Positions 29,340 through 38,023 are shown, counted from the stretch's first letter. The stretch is DNA of 64,000 nucleotides from Variovorax paradoxus (GCF_022009635.1 NZ_CP091716.1:5229501-5293500); one strand, 5' to 3'. Numbers and translations: made by a program. The notes: generated by a model not told the origin, from the sequence alone.

Positions 29340-30467
29340 ATGCGGTTCGACGCCCTGCTGACCCACGCGCGCGCCTGGCTGCCGGCGCGCACCACCGTCG
29401 ATGCGCGCGAGCGCCTGCGCGCCGTCTGCGGTGCCGGCCTCGGCCTGCTGGTCGCGGCGCTGCTGTCGCACTGGCTCGCGACGCCGCTGCATGCGAGCGT
29501 GTGGCTGATCGCGCCGCTGGGCGCCAGCGCGGTGCTGGTGTTCGCCGTGCCCGCGAGCCCGCTGGCACAGCCCTGGTCGGTGATCGGCGGCAACACGCTG
29601 TCGGCGGTGGTGGGCATCGCCTGCGCCAACTGGATTCCCGAGCCGACCATCGCGGCCGCCGTCGCGGTGGCCCTGGCCATCGCACTGATGTTCAGCGCGC
29701 GCTGCCTGCACCCGCCGGGCGGCGCCGCGGCGCTGCTCGCGGTGCTGACGCACACCACGCATTTCTCTTCCGCGCTGTTCCCTTTCTTCACCAACTCGCT
29801 GCTGCTGGTGCTGGCCGGCGTGCTCTACAACACGCTCACCGGGCGGCGCTATCCGCATGTGCAGGTCGCGCGCCCGCCGGCGGCCGATGCGCGCTTCAGC
29901 CAGGCCGACATCGACGCCGTGCTGGCCCGCTACAACCAGGTGCTGGACATCAGCCGCGACGACCTCGAGTCGCTGATTCAGCAGACAGAGCTGGAGTCGT
30001 ACAAGCGCCGGCTGGGCACGCTGCATTGCGCCGACATCATGTCGCGCGAGCCCATCTCGGTGGAGTTCGGCACGCCGCTGCAGGAAGCCTGGGCGCTGAT
30101 GCACGAGCGCCGCATCAAGGCCCTGCCCATCACGGACCGCACGCGCCGGGTGGTCGGCATCGTCACGCAGGCCGACTTCTTCCGCCAGCTCGACCTGCAG
30201 CACCACGAAGGCATTGCGGGCAAGCTGCGCGACCTGATCCGCGCCACGCGCACCGTCATGTCGAACAAGCCCGAGGTGGTCGGCCAGATCATGACGCGCC
30301 AGGTGCGCGTGGCCAGCGCCGACCGGCCGGTGGTCGACCTGGTGCCGCTGTTTTCCGAGGGCGGGCATCACCACATTCCGATCATCGATGGCGAGAAGCG
30401 CCTGGCGGGGATGATCACGCAGTCGGATTTCGTGCGGGCGCTGTATCGCGCCGTCGGGCCGGCGTAA
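29340..30467 (+). CDS. HPP family membrane protein with CBS-domain pair
   Basis: 375-residue protein. The N-terminal about 160 residues form four hydrophobic helices of the HPP family, with the eponymous HPPGGAAALLAVL (about residues 124-136). After a linker helix come two CBS domains (about 228-375: ADIMSREPISVEFGTPLQEA and GQIMTRQVRVASADRP). CBS pairs sense adenine nucleotides. HPP proteins have been linked to nitrite transport in chloroplasts, but the bacterial role is open. It starts 19 bp after the Bcr/CflA gene. Confidence 0.9.
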   Translation: MRFDALLTHARAWLPARTTVDARERLRAVCGAGLGLLVAALLSHWLATPLHASVWLIAPLGASAVLVFAVPASPLAQPWSVIGGNTLSAVVGIACANWIPEPTIAAAVAVALAIALMFSARCLHPPGGAAALLAVLTHTTHFSSALFPFFTNSLLLVLAGVLYNTLTGRRYPHVQVARPPAADARFSQADIDAVLARYNQVLDISRDDLESLIQQTELESYKRRLGTLHCADIMSREPISVEFGTPLQEAWALMHERRIKALPITDRTRRVVGIVTQADFFRQLDLQHHEGIAGKLRDLIRATRTVMSNKPEVVGQIMTRQVRVASADRPVVDLVPLFSEGGHHHIPIIDGEKRLAGMITQSDFVRALYRAVGPA

Positions 30468-30481
30468 GCCCTGATGCATTT

Positions 30482-30582
30482 CTCCCTCCCCTCCCGGGGG
30501 AGGGTCGGGGTGGGGGCAAGCGGCGCTCATTGCGGGCGCTCTGCCTGCCCCCATCCCAGCCTTCCCCCGGAAGGGGAAGGAG
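30482..30582. repeat. Imperfect long inverted repeat (dispersed intergenic element)
   Basis: C/G-rich element between convergent genes. A 36-nt left arm beginning CTCCCTCCCCTCCC pairs with a right arm ending GGGGAAGGAG at about 30 of 36 positions, around a spacer of about 27 nt. Each arm is also a small hairpin by itself. From general knowledge, similar elements are common in proteobacterial intergenic regions. It may act as a bidirectional terminator or mRNA-stability element for the two convergent 3' ends. Confidence 0.6.
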
Positions 30583-30590
30583 CAAATCCT

Positions 30591-31580
30591 TCACTCCAGG
30601 ACGACGTTCGCCTTCTTCACCAGCGCCGCATAGCGCGCGGCCTCGCTGCGGAAATACGCCGCGGCCTGTTCGGGCGTCGTGGGCTTGATGACGTTGCCCT
30701 GCTTGTCCATCGCCTCTTTCACCTCGGCGCTGGTGAAGGCCGCGGCCACCGCGTCGTGCACGCGCTGCACTTCGGCGGCCTGCATCTTCGCCGGCCCGAT
30801 CACCGCGAACCAGCCTTCGACCGCGTAGTTGGGCAGGCCCTGCTCCGCGATGGTCGGAATGTCCGGCGCGGCCGGCGAGCGGGTCGCGCCGCACAGGCCG
30901 ATGGCGCGCAGCGCGCCGCTCTTGATGTGCTGCTGCACCGCCGGCAGCGCAATGACGCCCATCTCGACCTGGCCGCCGATCATGTCGGTCATCATCGGCC
31001 CGGTGCCCTTGTACGGAATATGCCGCGCCTTCACGCCGGCCTCGTCCATGAACATCTCGTCGGCCAGGTGCAGGATGGTGCCGTTGCCCGAAGACGCGTA
31101 GTTGTAGCCGCCCGGCTTGGCGCGCAGCAGCGCGATCAGCTCCTGCACGTTCTTCGCGGGCAGCTTGGGGTTGGCCACCAGCACCAGCGGCGTGGCGCCC
31201 ACCACGCTGATCGGCGTGATGTCGTTGAGCGCGTCGAAGGGCATCTTCTTGAACACCGCCGGGTTGATGACGTGGTTGTTCGACACCATGCCCAGCGTGA
31301 GCCCGTCGGGCGCGGCCTTGACGATGGCCGCCGCGCCGGTGATGCCGCCGGCGCCCGGCAGGTTCTCGATCACCACCGGCTGCCCGAAGGCCTTGCCGAG
31401 CGCCGGCGCCGCCGCGCGCACGATGGTGTCGACGCCCGAGCCCGCGCTGATCGGCAGGATGAAGCGGATCGGCTTGTCCGAGCCCTGCGCGAACGCCGGG
31501 CACGCGGCCACCGCAGCGGCGCAGGCGCCCAGGCCCAGCAGCGCGCGTCGATTCATCAGGGGAAATGTTTTGTCGGTCAT
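30591..31580 (-). CDS. Bug-family tripartite tricarboxylate transporter receptor
   Basis: 329-residue periplasmic binding protein of the Bug/TctC family. The N-terminal twin-Arg-like signal (MNRRALLGLGACAAAVAACPAFA) precedes KPIRFILPISAGSGVDTIVR and the ligand loop NLPGAGGITGAAAIVKAAPDG. Bug proteins bind small carboxylates. No TctA/TctB membrane genes are next to it, which is common in this group where receptors far outnumber permeases. It is the last gene of a HMG-CoA-lyase-like/CoA-transferase/Bug operon, so its ligand is probably that pathway's acid. Confidence 0.9.
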   Translation of the reverse strand: MTDKTFPLMNRRALLGLGACAAAVAACPAFAQGSDKPIRFILPISAGSGVDTIVRAAAPALGKAFGQPVVIENLPGAGGITGAAAIVKAAPDGLTLGMVSNNHVINPAVFKKMPFDALNDITPISVVGATPLVLVANPKLPAKNVQELIALLRAKPGGYNYASSGNGTILHLADEMFMDEAGVKARHIPYKGTGPMMTDMIGGQVEMGVIALPAVQQHIKSGALRAIGLCGATRSPAAPDIPTIAEQGLPNYAVEGWFAVIGPAKMQAAEVQRVHDAVAAAFTSAEVKEAMDKQGNVIKPTTPEQAAAYFRSEAARYAALVKKANVVLE

Positions 31581-31631
31581 GGCTTTGCTTGTCTCTCTTT
31601 ATGGTTTTGGAAATTCGCGCCGGCGCCTGGC

Positions 31632-32837
31632 TCAGGCCACCGCCGAGCCGGCAAGCAGGGCATCGACCTGCTCGCTCGCGTAGCCCAGTTCGGCCAGCAG
31701 TTCGCGGGTGTGCTCGCCCAGCGTCGGCGGGTTCATGCGCACGCCCAGGCGCTCGCCGCCCAGCGTGATCGGGAACAGCGTGGTCTGCGCCGTTTCCCCG
31801 GCGCGTTCGCCGTCGGGCAGGCGGATGTCCGCGAGGCCGCCGGTGGCCTTGAGGTGCGGGTCGGCGTACAGGTCTTCGGGCCGGGTGATCGGCGCGAAAG
31901 GCAGGCCGTTGGCCTCGAAGATGGCCGAAAGCTCCTGCGCCGAACGCCCGGCCAGCCGCTCGCGCAGGTCGGCCAGCAGAGTGGGCCGCGCGCGCACGCG
32001 CTGGTTGTTGGTCTGCAAGGCGGCGTCGGACTTCAGGTCGTCGAAGCCCAGCGCGTCGCAAAAAGTCTTCCACTGCGCGTCGCTCACCGCGGCCAGGAAG
32101 ATCTGCTCGCCGTCTTTTACGGTGAACACGTCGTACAGCGCCCAGGCCGAAATGCGGTCCGGCATCGGCGCCGCCGCCTCGCCGGTGATGGCGTACTGCA
32201 TCATGTGCTGGCCGACCAGGAACACGTTGTTCTCGAACAGCGCGGACTGCACCTCCTGCCCCTTGCCGGTCTCGGCGCGCTGCATCAGCGCGGCGATGGC
32301 GCCGATGGCGCCGAACATGCCGCCCATGATGTCGTTCACGCTGGTGCCCGCGCGCAGCGGATCGCCGGGGCGGCCCGTCATGTAGGCCAGCCCGCCCATC
32401 ATCTGCACCACCTCGTCGAGCGCGGTGCGGTGCTCGTAGGGGCCGGGCAGGAAGCCCGTGTGGTTCACGTACACCAGGCGCGGGTTGAGCTTGCCGAGCG
32501 CGGCATAGCCCAGGCCGTACTTGTCCATGGTGCCGGGCTTGAAGTTCTGCGCCACCACGTCGGCCGTGGCGCACAAGCGCAGCGCGGCCTCCAGCCCCTG
32601 GGGGTTGCGCAGGTCGAGCGCGATGCTTTTCTTGTTGCGGTTGAACATGGGAAAGAAGCCCGCGCCCGCGCCCAGCAGGTGCCGCGTGCGGTCGCCTTCG
32701 ATGGGCTCGACCTTGATGACTTCCGCGCCCAGGTCCGCGAGCACCATGCCGCAGGTCGGCCCCATGACCATGTGGGTGAACTCGACCACGCGGATGCCGG
32801 CGAGCGGCAGGCGCTTGTTTTCGCCAGCGCTACTCAT
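31632..32837 (-). CDS. CaiB/BaiF (class III) CoA-transferase
   Basis: 401-residue formyl-CoA-transferase-fold enzyme that moves CoA from a donor such as succinyl-CoA to a carboxylic acid. It begins LPLAGIRVVEFTHMVMGPTC and has the family's LGAEVIKVEPIEGDRTR. The catalytic Asp is probably in AGTSVNDIMGG, and the C-terminal GLPFAPITRPEDLYADPHLK is also typical. ATG 32837 overlaps the HMG-CoA-lyase stop (ATGA), so the two enzymes are coupled. Context suggests the acyl acceptor is the substrate cleaved by that lyase. Confidence 0.92.
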   Translation of the reverse strand: MSSAGENKRLPLAGIRVVEFTHMVMGPTCGMVLADLGAEVIKVEPIEGDRTRHLLGAGAGFFPMFNRNKKSIALDLRNPQGLEAALRLCATADVVAQNFKPGTMDKYGLGYAALGKLNPRLVYVNHTGFLPGPYEHRTALDEVVQMMGGLAYMTGRPGDPLRAGTSVNDIMGGMFGAIGAIAALMQRAETGKGQEVQSALFENNVFLVGQHMMQYAITGEAAAPMPDRISAWALYDVFTVKDGEQIFLAAVSDAQWKTFCDALGFDDLKSDAALQTNNQRVRARPTLLADLRERLAGRSAQELSAIFEANGLPFAPITRPEDLYADPHLKATGGLADIRLPDGERAGETAQTTLFPITLGGERLGVRMNPPTLGEHTRELLAELGYASEQVDALLAGSAVA

Positions 32838-33781
32838 GCCGCGACTCCCTCGGCCGCCGCGAAGGTCTTGGGAAAGCCGGCGCGCCACACCGTGCCCTGC
32901 AGCGTCTCGCCCTCGAGCCAGCCCGCCACGCGGCGGCGCAGGTCGAGCAGCTTCGGCAGGTCGACGCCGGTCTCGACGCCCATGCTCTGGAGCATGAACA
33001 CCAGGTCTTCCGTGTCGACGTTGCCGCTGGCACCCGGCGCATGCGGGCAGCCGCCGATGCCGGCCAGGCAGGCGTCGAAACGCGTGATGCCTACTTCCAG
33101 CGCGGCATACGCATTCGCGAGCCCCATGCCGCGCGTGTCGTGGAAATGGCCGCACCACAGCCGGTCGCCCGCGATGCGCAGCGCGCGCTCGAACAGGCTG
33201 CGCACCATCGCCGGATCGGCATAGCCGACGGTGTCGGCCAGGCTCACGCGGTCGGCGCCGGCGTCGAGCAGCGCCTGCATCAGCCGCAGCACCTCGTCGG
33301 GATCGACATGGCCCTGCAGCGTGCAGCCGAAGGCCGTGCCCACGCCGCCGTCGATCAGCGTCTTCGAGCCCGCCGCGTCGCGCGCCGCGCGGATGCGGCC
33401 GACTTCAGCGACCACTTCGTCCGGCGTCTTGCGCAGGTTGGCGAGGCTGTGCGCATGGCTGGCCGACAGCGGCACGATCATCAGGTCGGCCTCGCCCGCG
33501 ATGGCGCGTTCGGCGCCCTTGAGGTTGGGCACCAGCACCGAGGCGAACATCCCCGGCAGCGTCTTCGCATAGGCCAGCAGTTCGGCGGTGTCGGCCAGTT
33601 GCGGCAGCAGGTGCGCGGGCACGAACGAACCGACCTCGATCTCGCGCTGGCCGGCCGCGTGCGCGTCGCGGATCCATTCGAGCTTGCGTTCTGTGGACAG
33701 CACGCGGGCGATGCTCTGCAGGCCGTCGCGCAGGCCCACTTCGCGGACGACCGCGCGTGGCGGCAGGAAGGCGTGAATCAA
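32834..33781 (-). CDS. Hydroxymethylglutaryl-CoA lyase family protein
   Basis: 315-residue TIM-barrel lyase of the HMG-CoA lyase/DRE family, cleaving a 3-hydroxyacyl-CoA into acetyl-CoA plus a keto acid or ketone. The N-terminal VREVGLRDGLQS holds the catalytic Arg-Asp. GHFHDTRGMGLANAY carries the metal-binding His pair, and GIGGCPHAPGASGNV has the conserved catalytic Cys. All key residues are intact. It is first in the operon and divergent from a LysR gene with a palindromic operator between. Activity on HMG-CoA or a citramalyl-like thioester is inferred. Confidence 0.9.
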   Translation of the reverse strand: MIHAFLPPRAVVREVGLRDGLQSIARVLSTERKLEWIRDAHAAGQREIEVGSFVPAHLLPQLADTAELLAYAKTLPGMFASVLVPNLKGAERAIAGEADLMIVPLSASHAHSLANLRKTPDEVVAEVGRIRAARDAAGSKTLIDGGVGTAFGCTLQGHVDPDEVLRLMQALLDAGADRVSLADTVGYADPAMVRSLFERALRIAGDRLWCGHFHDTRGMGLANAYAALEVGITRFDACLAGIGGCPHAPGASGNVDTEDLVFMLQSMGVETGVDLPKLLDLRRRVAGWLEGETLQGTVWRAGFPKTFAAAEGVAA

Positions 33782-33848
33782 GACTTTGTCTCCGTCGTGA
33801 GGGGTACGGTGCGGATGTTAGAAGTTCCGATTCGATCCAGAAGGTATA

Positions 33849-33873
33849 TTTTGGAAGCCATCTGATTCCAAAA
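33849..33873. promoter_or_regulatory. Palindromic operator in the lyase/LysR divergent promoter
   Basis: Perfect inverted repeat TTTTGGAA-N9-TTCCAAAA, ending 9 bp before the LysR ATG, with a wider GTTCCG/CGGAAC pair outside it. The size and dyad symmetry fit a LysR-type regulator site that would autorepress the lysR gene and activate the lyase operon. Confidence 0.65.
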
Positions 33874-33882
33874 CGGAACACC

Positions 33883-34785
33883 ATGAGAGACCTTGACCTG
33901 ACCACCCTCCGCCTCTTCGTCTCCGTCTGCGAAACGCACAGCATCGCGCGCGCCGGCGAGCAGGCCAGCATCGTCGGCTCGGCCATCAGCAAGCGGCTGG
34001 CGCAACTCGAAGAGGCGGTGGGCACGCCGCTGCTCTTGCGCAAGCGGCGCGGGGTGGTGCCGACGCCGGCCGGCGAAACCCTGCTGGAGCACGCCCGCGC
34101 GATGCTCGGCAGCGTGCACCGCATCGAGCGCGACATGGCTGCCTATGCCGGCGGCGCGCGCGGGCACGTGCGCATCCTGGCCTCGGCCTCGGTCATGGCC
34201 GAATCGCTGGCCGAGGACGTGGCCGGCTTCCTGCAGAACCCGGCGCACCGCAATATCCGCGTCGACATGGAAGAGCGCGTGAGCCCGGAGATCGTGCGCG
34301 GCATCCGCGAAGGCAGCGCCTCCATCGGCCTGTGCTGGGACGCGGCCGACCTCGAGGGCCTGCAGCGGCGCAGCTATCGCGCCGACCACCTGGCCATCGT
34401 GGCCCACCCTTCGCACCCCGTGGCGCAGCACGAACACGTGCGCTTCGAGCAGGTGCTCGACCATGAATTCGTCGGCATGCCCGCGCTCAGCGCGGTGCAG
34501 CTGATGCTGGCGCGCGAGGCGGCGGTGGCGGGCAAGCCGCTGGTGCACCGGGTGCTGGTGTCGAACTTCGACGCCGCGCTGCGCGTGGTGCGGGCCGGGC
34601 TGGCGATCAGCGTGGTCCCGGCGGAAGTGGCACGGCCCTTCACCGACGCCTACGGCCTGCGGCTGATGCCGCTGACCGATGCCTGGGCGCGGCGGCGGTT
34701 CGCGATCTGCTTCAGGGACGAAGCCGCGCTTTCGCCCTCGGCGCAACTGCTGGTGGCGCATCTGCAGCGCTGCGCCACCGACTGA
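33883..34785 (+). CDS. LysR-family transcriptional regulator
   Basis: 300-residue LysR protein with helix-turn-helix LRLFVSVCETHSIARAGEQA (about 10-29), followed by SAISKRLAQLEEAVGTPLLL, and a two-lobed effector domain. It is divergent from the HMG-CoA-lyase/CoA-transferase/Bug operon with 101 bp between starts and a perfect palindrome in that space. It most likely activates the operon when its acid inducer is present. ATG 33883 gives the family's normal short N-terminus. Confidence 0.9.
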   Translation: MRDLDLTTLRLFVSVCETHSIARAGEQASIVGSAISKRLAQLEEAVGTPLLLRKRRGVVPTPAGETLLEHARAMLGSVHRIERDMAAYAGGARGHVRILASASVMAESLAEDVAGFLQNPAHRNIRVDMEERVSPEIVRGIREGSASIGLCWDAADLEGLQRRSYRADHLAIVAHPSHPVAQHEHVRFEQVLDHEFVGMPALSAVQLMLAREAAVAGKPLVHRVLVSNFDAALRVVRAGLAISVVPAEVARPFTDAYGLRLMPLTDAWARRRFAICFRDEAALSPSAQLLVAHLQRCATD

Positions 34786-34929
34786 CCCGGGTGCCAGTCC
34801 AGCGATTCGACCGGAATCGGAAACGATTCATTGCGATCCGTCGGGTTTTTGTTTCGGTTCACGCAACCTAACATTCGTGGCATCAGCGCTGTCACACCCT
34901 TCACCGCACGCAGAAAGAAAGATCGCACC

Positions 34930-35829
34930 ATGTTCCGCAGAGCCCTCATCTCTTCCGCCGTCCTTGCCGCCACGCTGGGCCTCGCGCCGCTGGCCGCCAC
35001 GGCAGCGCAGCCGCTCAAGCTCGAGGTCTACAACCCCGGCGCGAAGTCGATGTTCCCCGTCTCGTCCGAAATCGTCACCGGCCAGACCGACGCCGTGCTG
35101 ATCGACGCGCAGTTCCAGCGCAACGACGCCGAGGCGCTGGTGCAAAAGATCAAGGCCACGGGCAAGAAGCTCACCACGGTCTACATCAGCCACAGCGACC
35201 CCGACTACTACTTCGGCCTCGACGTGATCCAGGCCGCCTTCCCCGACGCGAAGATCGTCGCCACGCCGCAGACGGTGGCCGCCATCCAGGCCTCGAAGGA
35301 CGGCAAGCTCGCGCACTGGGGCCCGATCCTCAAGGACAACGCGCCCAAGGCGCTGGTGGTGCCCGAGGCGCTGGCCGGCGACAGCCTCACGCTGGAAGGC
35401 CGCAAGATCCAGGTCGTCGGCCTCGACGGTCCCACGCCGGAACGCAGCTTCGCCTGGATTCCCTCGCTGAAGGCGGTGGTCGGCGGCATTCCCGTCTCGG
35501 CCAACATCCATGTGTGGGTGGCCGACACGCAGACGCCCGAGTCGCGCCGCGACTGGCTCAAGACGCTGGACCGCATCCAGGCCCTGCACCCCAGGACCGT
35601 GGTGCCCGGCCACTACCTGCCGAACGCAAACGGCTCCGCGCCGTACACCGTCGCCTCGGTGAAGTTCACGCGCGGCTACCTCGAGGCCTTCGAGACCGAA
35701 GCCGCCAAGGCCAAGGACTCGGCCGCGCTCATCGCCGCGATGAAGAAGCGCTACCCCAAACTGGAAGACGCCTCGTCGCTGGAACTCGGCGCCAAGGTCA
35801 TCAAGGGAGAAATGAAATGGCCGCAATGA
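34930..35829 (+). CDS. Secreted metallo-beta-lactamase-fold protein with altered metal motif
   Basis: 299-residue periplasmic protein. The signal peptide (about 1-26) ends AATAAQ. The MBL fold is recognisable from VLIDAQF, YISHSDPDYYFG and VVPGHYL. The usual His-x-His-x-Asp-His is here His88-Ser-Asp90-Pro-Asp92-Tyr93, so two histidine ligands are lost; either metal binding is changed or activity is gone. It is translationally coupled to a DsbA-family gene. Similar proteins are annotated only as MBL-fold hydrolases; no substrate is known to me. Confidence 0.83.
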   Translation: MFRRALISSAVLAATLGLAPLAATAAQPLKLEVYNPGAKSMFPVSSEIVTGQTDAVLIDAQFQRNDAEALVQKIKATGKKLTTVYISHSDPDYYFGLDVIQAAFPDAKIVATPQTVAAIQASKDGKLAHWGPILKDNAPKALVVPEALAGDSLTLEGRKIQVVGLDGPTPERSFAWIPSLKAVVGGIPVSANIHVWVADTQTPESRRDWLKTLDRIQALHPRTVVPGHYLPNANGSAPYTVASVKFTRGYLEAFETEAAKAKDSAALIAAMKKRYPKLEDASSLELGAKVIKGEMKWPQ

Positions 35830-36557
35830 GCGCAGCAACCGGCACCGCCACCACCCTGCACTACATCTTCGATCCGCTGTGCGGCTGGTGCTATGCCGCG
35901 GCGCCGCTGGTCGACGCCGCGCGCGAAGTGCCGGGCCTGAAGGTCGAATTCCACGGCGGCGGCATGATGACCGGCGCCAACCGCCGCCCGATCACGCCGC
36001 AGTGGCGCGACTACGTGATGCCGCACGACCACCGCATCGCCGAGATGACGGGCCAGCCCTTCGGCCAGGACTACTTCGAGGGCCTGCTGCGCGACACCGG
36101 CGCGGTGATGGACTCGGAACCGCCGACCACCGCCGTGCTGGCCGCCGAATCGCTGCGCGCGGGCGGCGGGCTGGACATGGCCCATCGCCTGCAGCAGGCG
36201 CATTACGTGGAAGGCAGGCGCATCGCCGATGTGGACGTGCTGAAGGCCGTGGCGGCGGACCTCGGCTTCGACGCCGATGCCTTCGCGGCGGCGTTCGCGC
36301 GCCTCTCGGGCGCACCGACCGCGCAGCACATAGCGGAGAGCCGCCAATTCCTGCAGCGCGCGGGCGGCCAGGGCTTTCCGACCTTCGTGCTGGCGCAACC
36401 CGACGGCCGCGCGGGCCGCATCGACATCGGCCCCTGGCTCGGCCGTGCGGAAGACTGGAAGGCGCAACTCGCCGCGCTGGTCGCGGCCTCTCAGCCCGCC
36501 CCGACCGACGCAGGCGCCGTGCCGCCGGTATGCGGCCCCGACGGCTGCGCGATCTGA
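35817..36557 (+). CDS. DsbA-family oxidoreductase (FrnE-like)
   Basis: 246-residue cytoplasmic thioredoxin-fold protein with an inserted helical domain. The active site FDPLCGWCYAA shows Cys-Gly-Trp-Cys near residue 22. The cis-Pro loop is GQGFPTFVL. A second Cys pair, CGPDGC, closes the C-terminus. ATG 35817, with Shine-Dalgarno GGGAGA 6 nt upstream, was chosen, overlapping the MBL gene by 13 nt; ATG 35826 in an ATGA overlap is the alternative. No signal peptide is visible, so it may act on cytoplasmic thiols. It ends 7 bp from the convergent livF gene. Confidence 0.87.
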   Translation: MAAMSAATGTATTLHYIFDPLCGWCYAAAPLVDAAREVPGLKVEFHGGGMMTGANRRPITPQWRDYVMPHDHRIAEMTGQPFGQDYFEGLLRDTGAVMDSEPPTTAVLAAESLRAGGGLDMAHRLQQAHYVEGRRIADVDVLKAVAADLGFDADAFAAAFARLSGAPTAQHIAESRQFLQRAGGQGFPTFVLAQPDGRAGRIDIGPWLGRAEDWKAQLAALVAASQPAPTDAGAVPPVCGPDGCAI

Positions 36558-36564
36558 AGAAGCT

Positions 36565-37269
36565 TCAGCGCGCGACGCCCAGCAGCCGGTCGAGCACCTG
36601 CGGCTGGGCGCGCAACGCCGCCGCCGAGTCGGTGTGCACGATGGTGCCGTGGTCGAGCACCACCGCCTCGTCGGAAATCGCGAGGATCGCCTGCGGATGC
36701 TGCTCCACGATGATCGCGGCCAGCCCCTCGTCCTGCGTGATGCGGCGGATGGCGCGCAGCAGCTCTTCCACGATGATGGGCGCGAGCCCCTCGAGCGGCT
36801 CGTCGAGCAGCAGCAATTTGGGGTTGAGCACCAGCGCGCGGCCCACGGCCAGCATCTGCTGCTCGCCGCCCGACAGCTGCGTGCCCAGGTTGGTCTTGCG
36901 TTCCGCCAGGCGCGGGAACATCTCGTAGACCCGCTGCGAATTCCACTTGCCGGGCCGCTCCACGGCCGTGAGGTTCTCGTGCACCGTGAGCGACTTGAAG
37001 ATGTTGCGCTCCTGCGGCACCCAGCCGATGCCGGCCGCCGCGCGCTGGTGCGGCGCCAGCTTGTGCAGCGCCTGCCCGCCCAGCGCGATGCTGCCGCCGT
37101 GCTGGCGCGTCGCGCCCGCGAGCGTGTTGATCAGCGTGGTCTTGCCGGTGCCGTTGCGGCCCAGCAGCGCCAGCGTCTGGCCCTCGCCGAGCGTGAAGGC
37201 CACGTCGTGCAGCACCACGGCCTCGCCGTAGCCGGCGCTCAGGTTTTCTATTCGCAGCAGCTCAGACAT
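36565..37269 (-). CDS. livF: Branched-chain-amino-acid-type ABC transporter ATPase LivF
   Basis: 234-residue ATPase. Walker A is GRNGTGKTT, the ABC signature LSGGEQQML, and Walker B LLLLDEPLEGLAP, the last typical of LivF. It pairs with LivG on the cytoplasmic face of LivH/LivM. It overlaps livG by 8 nt and is last in a livK-H-M-G-F run. Because the cluster lies downstream of aromatic demethylase-like genes, the cargo may be an aromatic acid or other non-amino-acid rather than leucine. Confidence 0.94.
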   Translation of the reverse strand: MSELLRIENLSAGYGEAVVLHDVAFTLGEGQTLALLGRNGTGKTTLINTLAGATRQHGGSIALGGQALHKLAPHQRAAAGIGWVPQERNIFKSLTVHENLTAVERPGKWNSQRVYEMFPRLAERKTNLGTQLSGGEQQMLAVGRALVLNPKLLLLDEPLEGLAPIIVEELLRAIRRITQDEGLAAIIVEQHPQAILAISDEAVVLDHGTIVHTDSAAALRAQPQVLDRLLGVAR

Positions 37270-38023
37270 GGGCGGCCTCTCCGTGGCCCAGATAGACCTC
37301 TTTCACCTTGGGATCGTTGGCGATGGTTTCGGGGTCGCCCTCGGTCAGCAGCGTGCCGTTGACCAGCACGGTCATGCGGTCTGCAAAGCTGAACACCAGG
37401 TCCATGTCGTGTTCGATCAGCAGCACCGACACGTCGGCCGGCAGCGCGGCCACGGTCTGCAGCAGCTCTTCGCGCTCGCCGGCGGGCACGCCCGCCACCG
37501 GCTCGTCGAGCAGCAGCACGCGCGGCTCGCAGGCCAGGGCGATCGCGATTTCCAGCAGCCTGCGCTTGCCGTAGGCCAGGTGCTTGACCTGCTGGCGGGC
37601 CACGTCGCTCAGGTGGAACTGCTCGAGCAGTTGCGCCGCGCGCTCGGTGATCGCCTTGCTGGCGCCGAGCGGGCGCCACCACTGCGCGCCCGCGCCCTGG
37701 TGCTGCGACACCACCAGCGCCAGCGTCTCCAGCGGCGTCATCGAGTCGAACAGCTGATTGATCTGGAAGGTGCGCACCAGGCCGCGCGCCACGCGCTTGT
37801 GCGGCGCGAGCTTCGTGATGTCTTCGCCCAGCAGCGTGATGCGGCCTTCGGTCGGCGTGAGCACGCCCGTCAGCTGGTTGATGAGCGTGGTCTTGCCCGC
37901 GCCGTTGGGGCCGATCAGCGCATGGCGGGCGCCGCGCTTGAGCTCCATCGTCACGTTGTTGGTGGCGGTGATGCCGCCGAAGCGCATCACCAGGCCGTGG
38001 GTGGAAAGCACGGTGTCGCTCAT
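37262..38023 (-). CDS. livG: Branched-chain-amino-acid-type ABC transporter ATPase LivG
   Basis: 253-residue ATPase with Walker A GPNGAGKTT, the degenerate signature LAYGKRRLLE characteristic of LivG, and Walker B VLLLDEPVAGV. C-terminal LivG-type tail GDPETIANDPKVKEVYLG is present. ATG 38023 overlaps the livM stop by 4 nt. The longer in-frame extension lies in livM and was rejected. Confidence 0.95.
   Translation of the reverse strand: MSDTVLSTHGLVMRFGGITATNNVTMELKRGARHALIGPNGAGKTTLINQLTGVLTPTEGRITLLGEDITKLAPHKRVARGLVRTFQINQLFDSMTPLETLALVVSQHQGAGAQWWRPLGASKAITERAAQLLEQFHLSDVARQQVKHLAYGKRRLLEIAIALACEPRVLLLDEPVAGVPAGEREELLQTVAALPADVSVLLIEHDMDLVFSFADRMTVLVNGTLLTEGDPETIANDPKVKEVYLGHGEAAHV

Noticed and set aside
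36558..36580. GAAGAAGCTTC palindrome as a terminator between the DsbA-like gene and livF
   Set aside because: The stem is short and no T-run follows on either strand.
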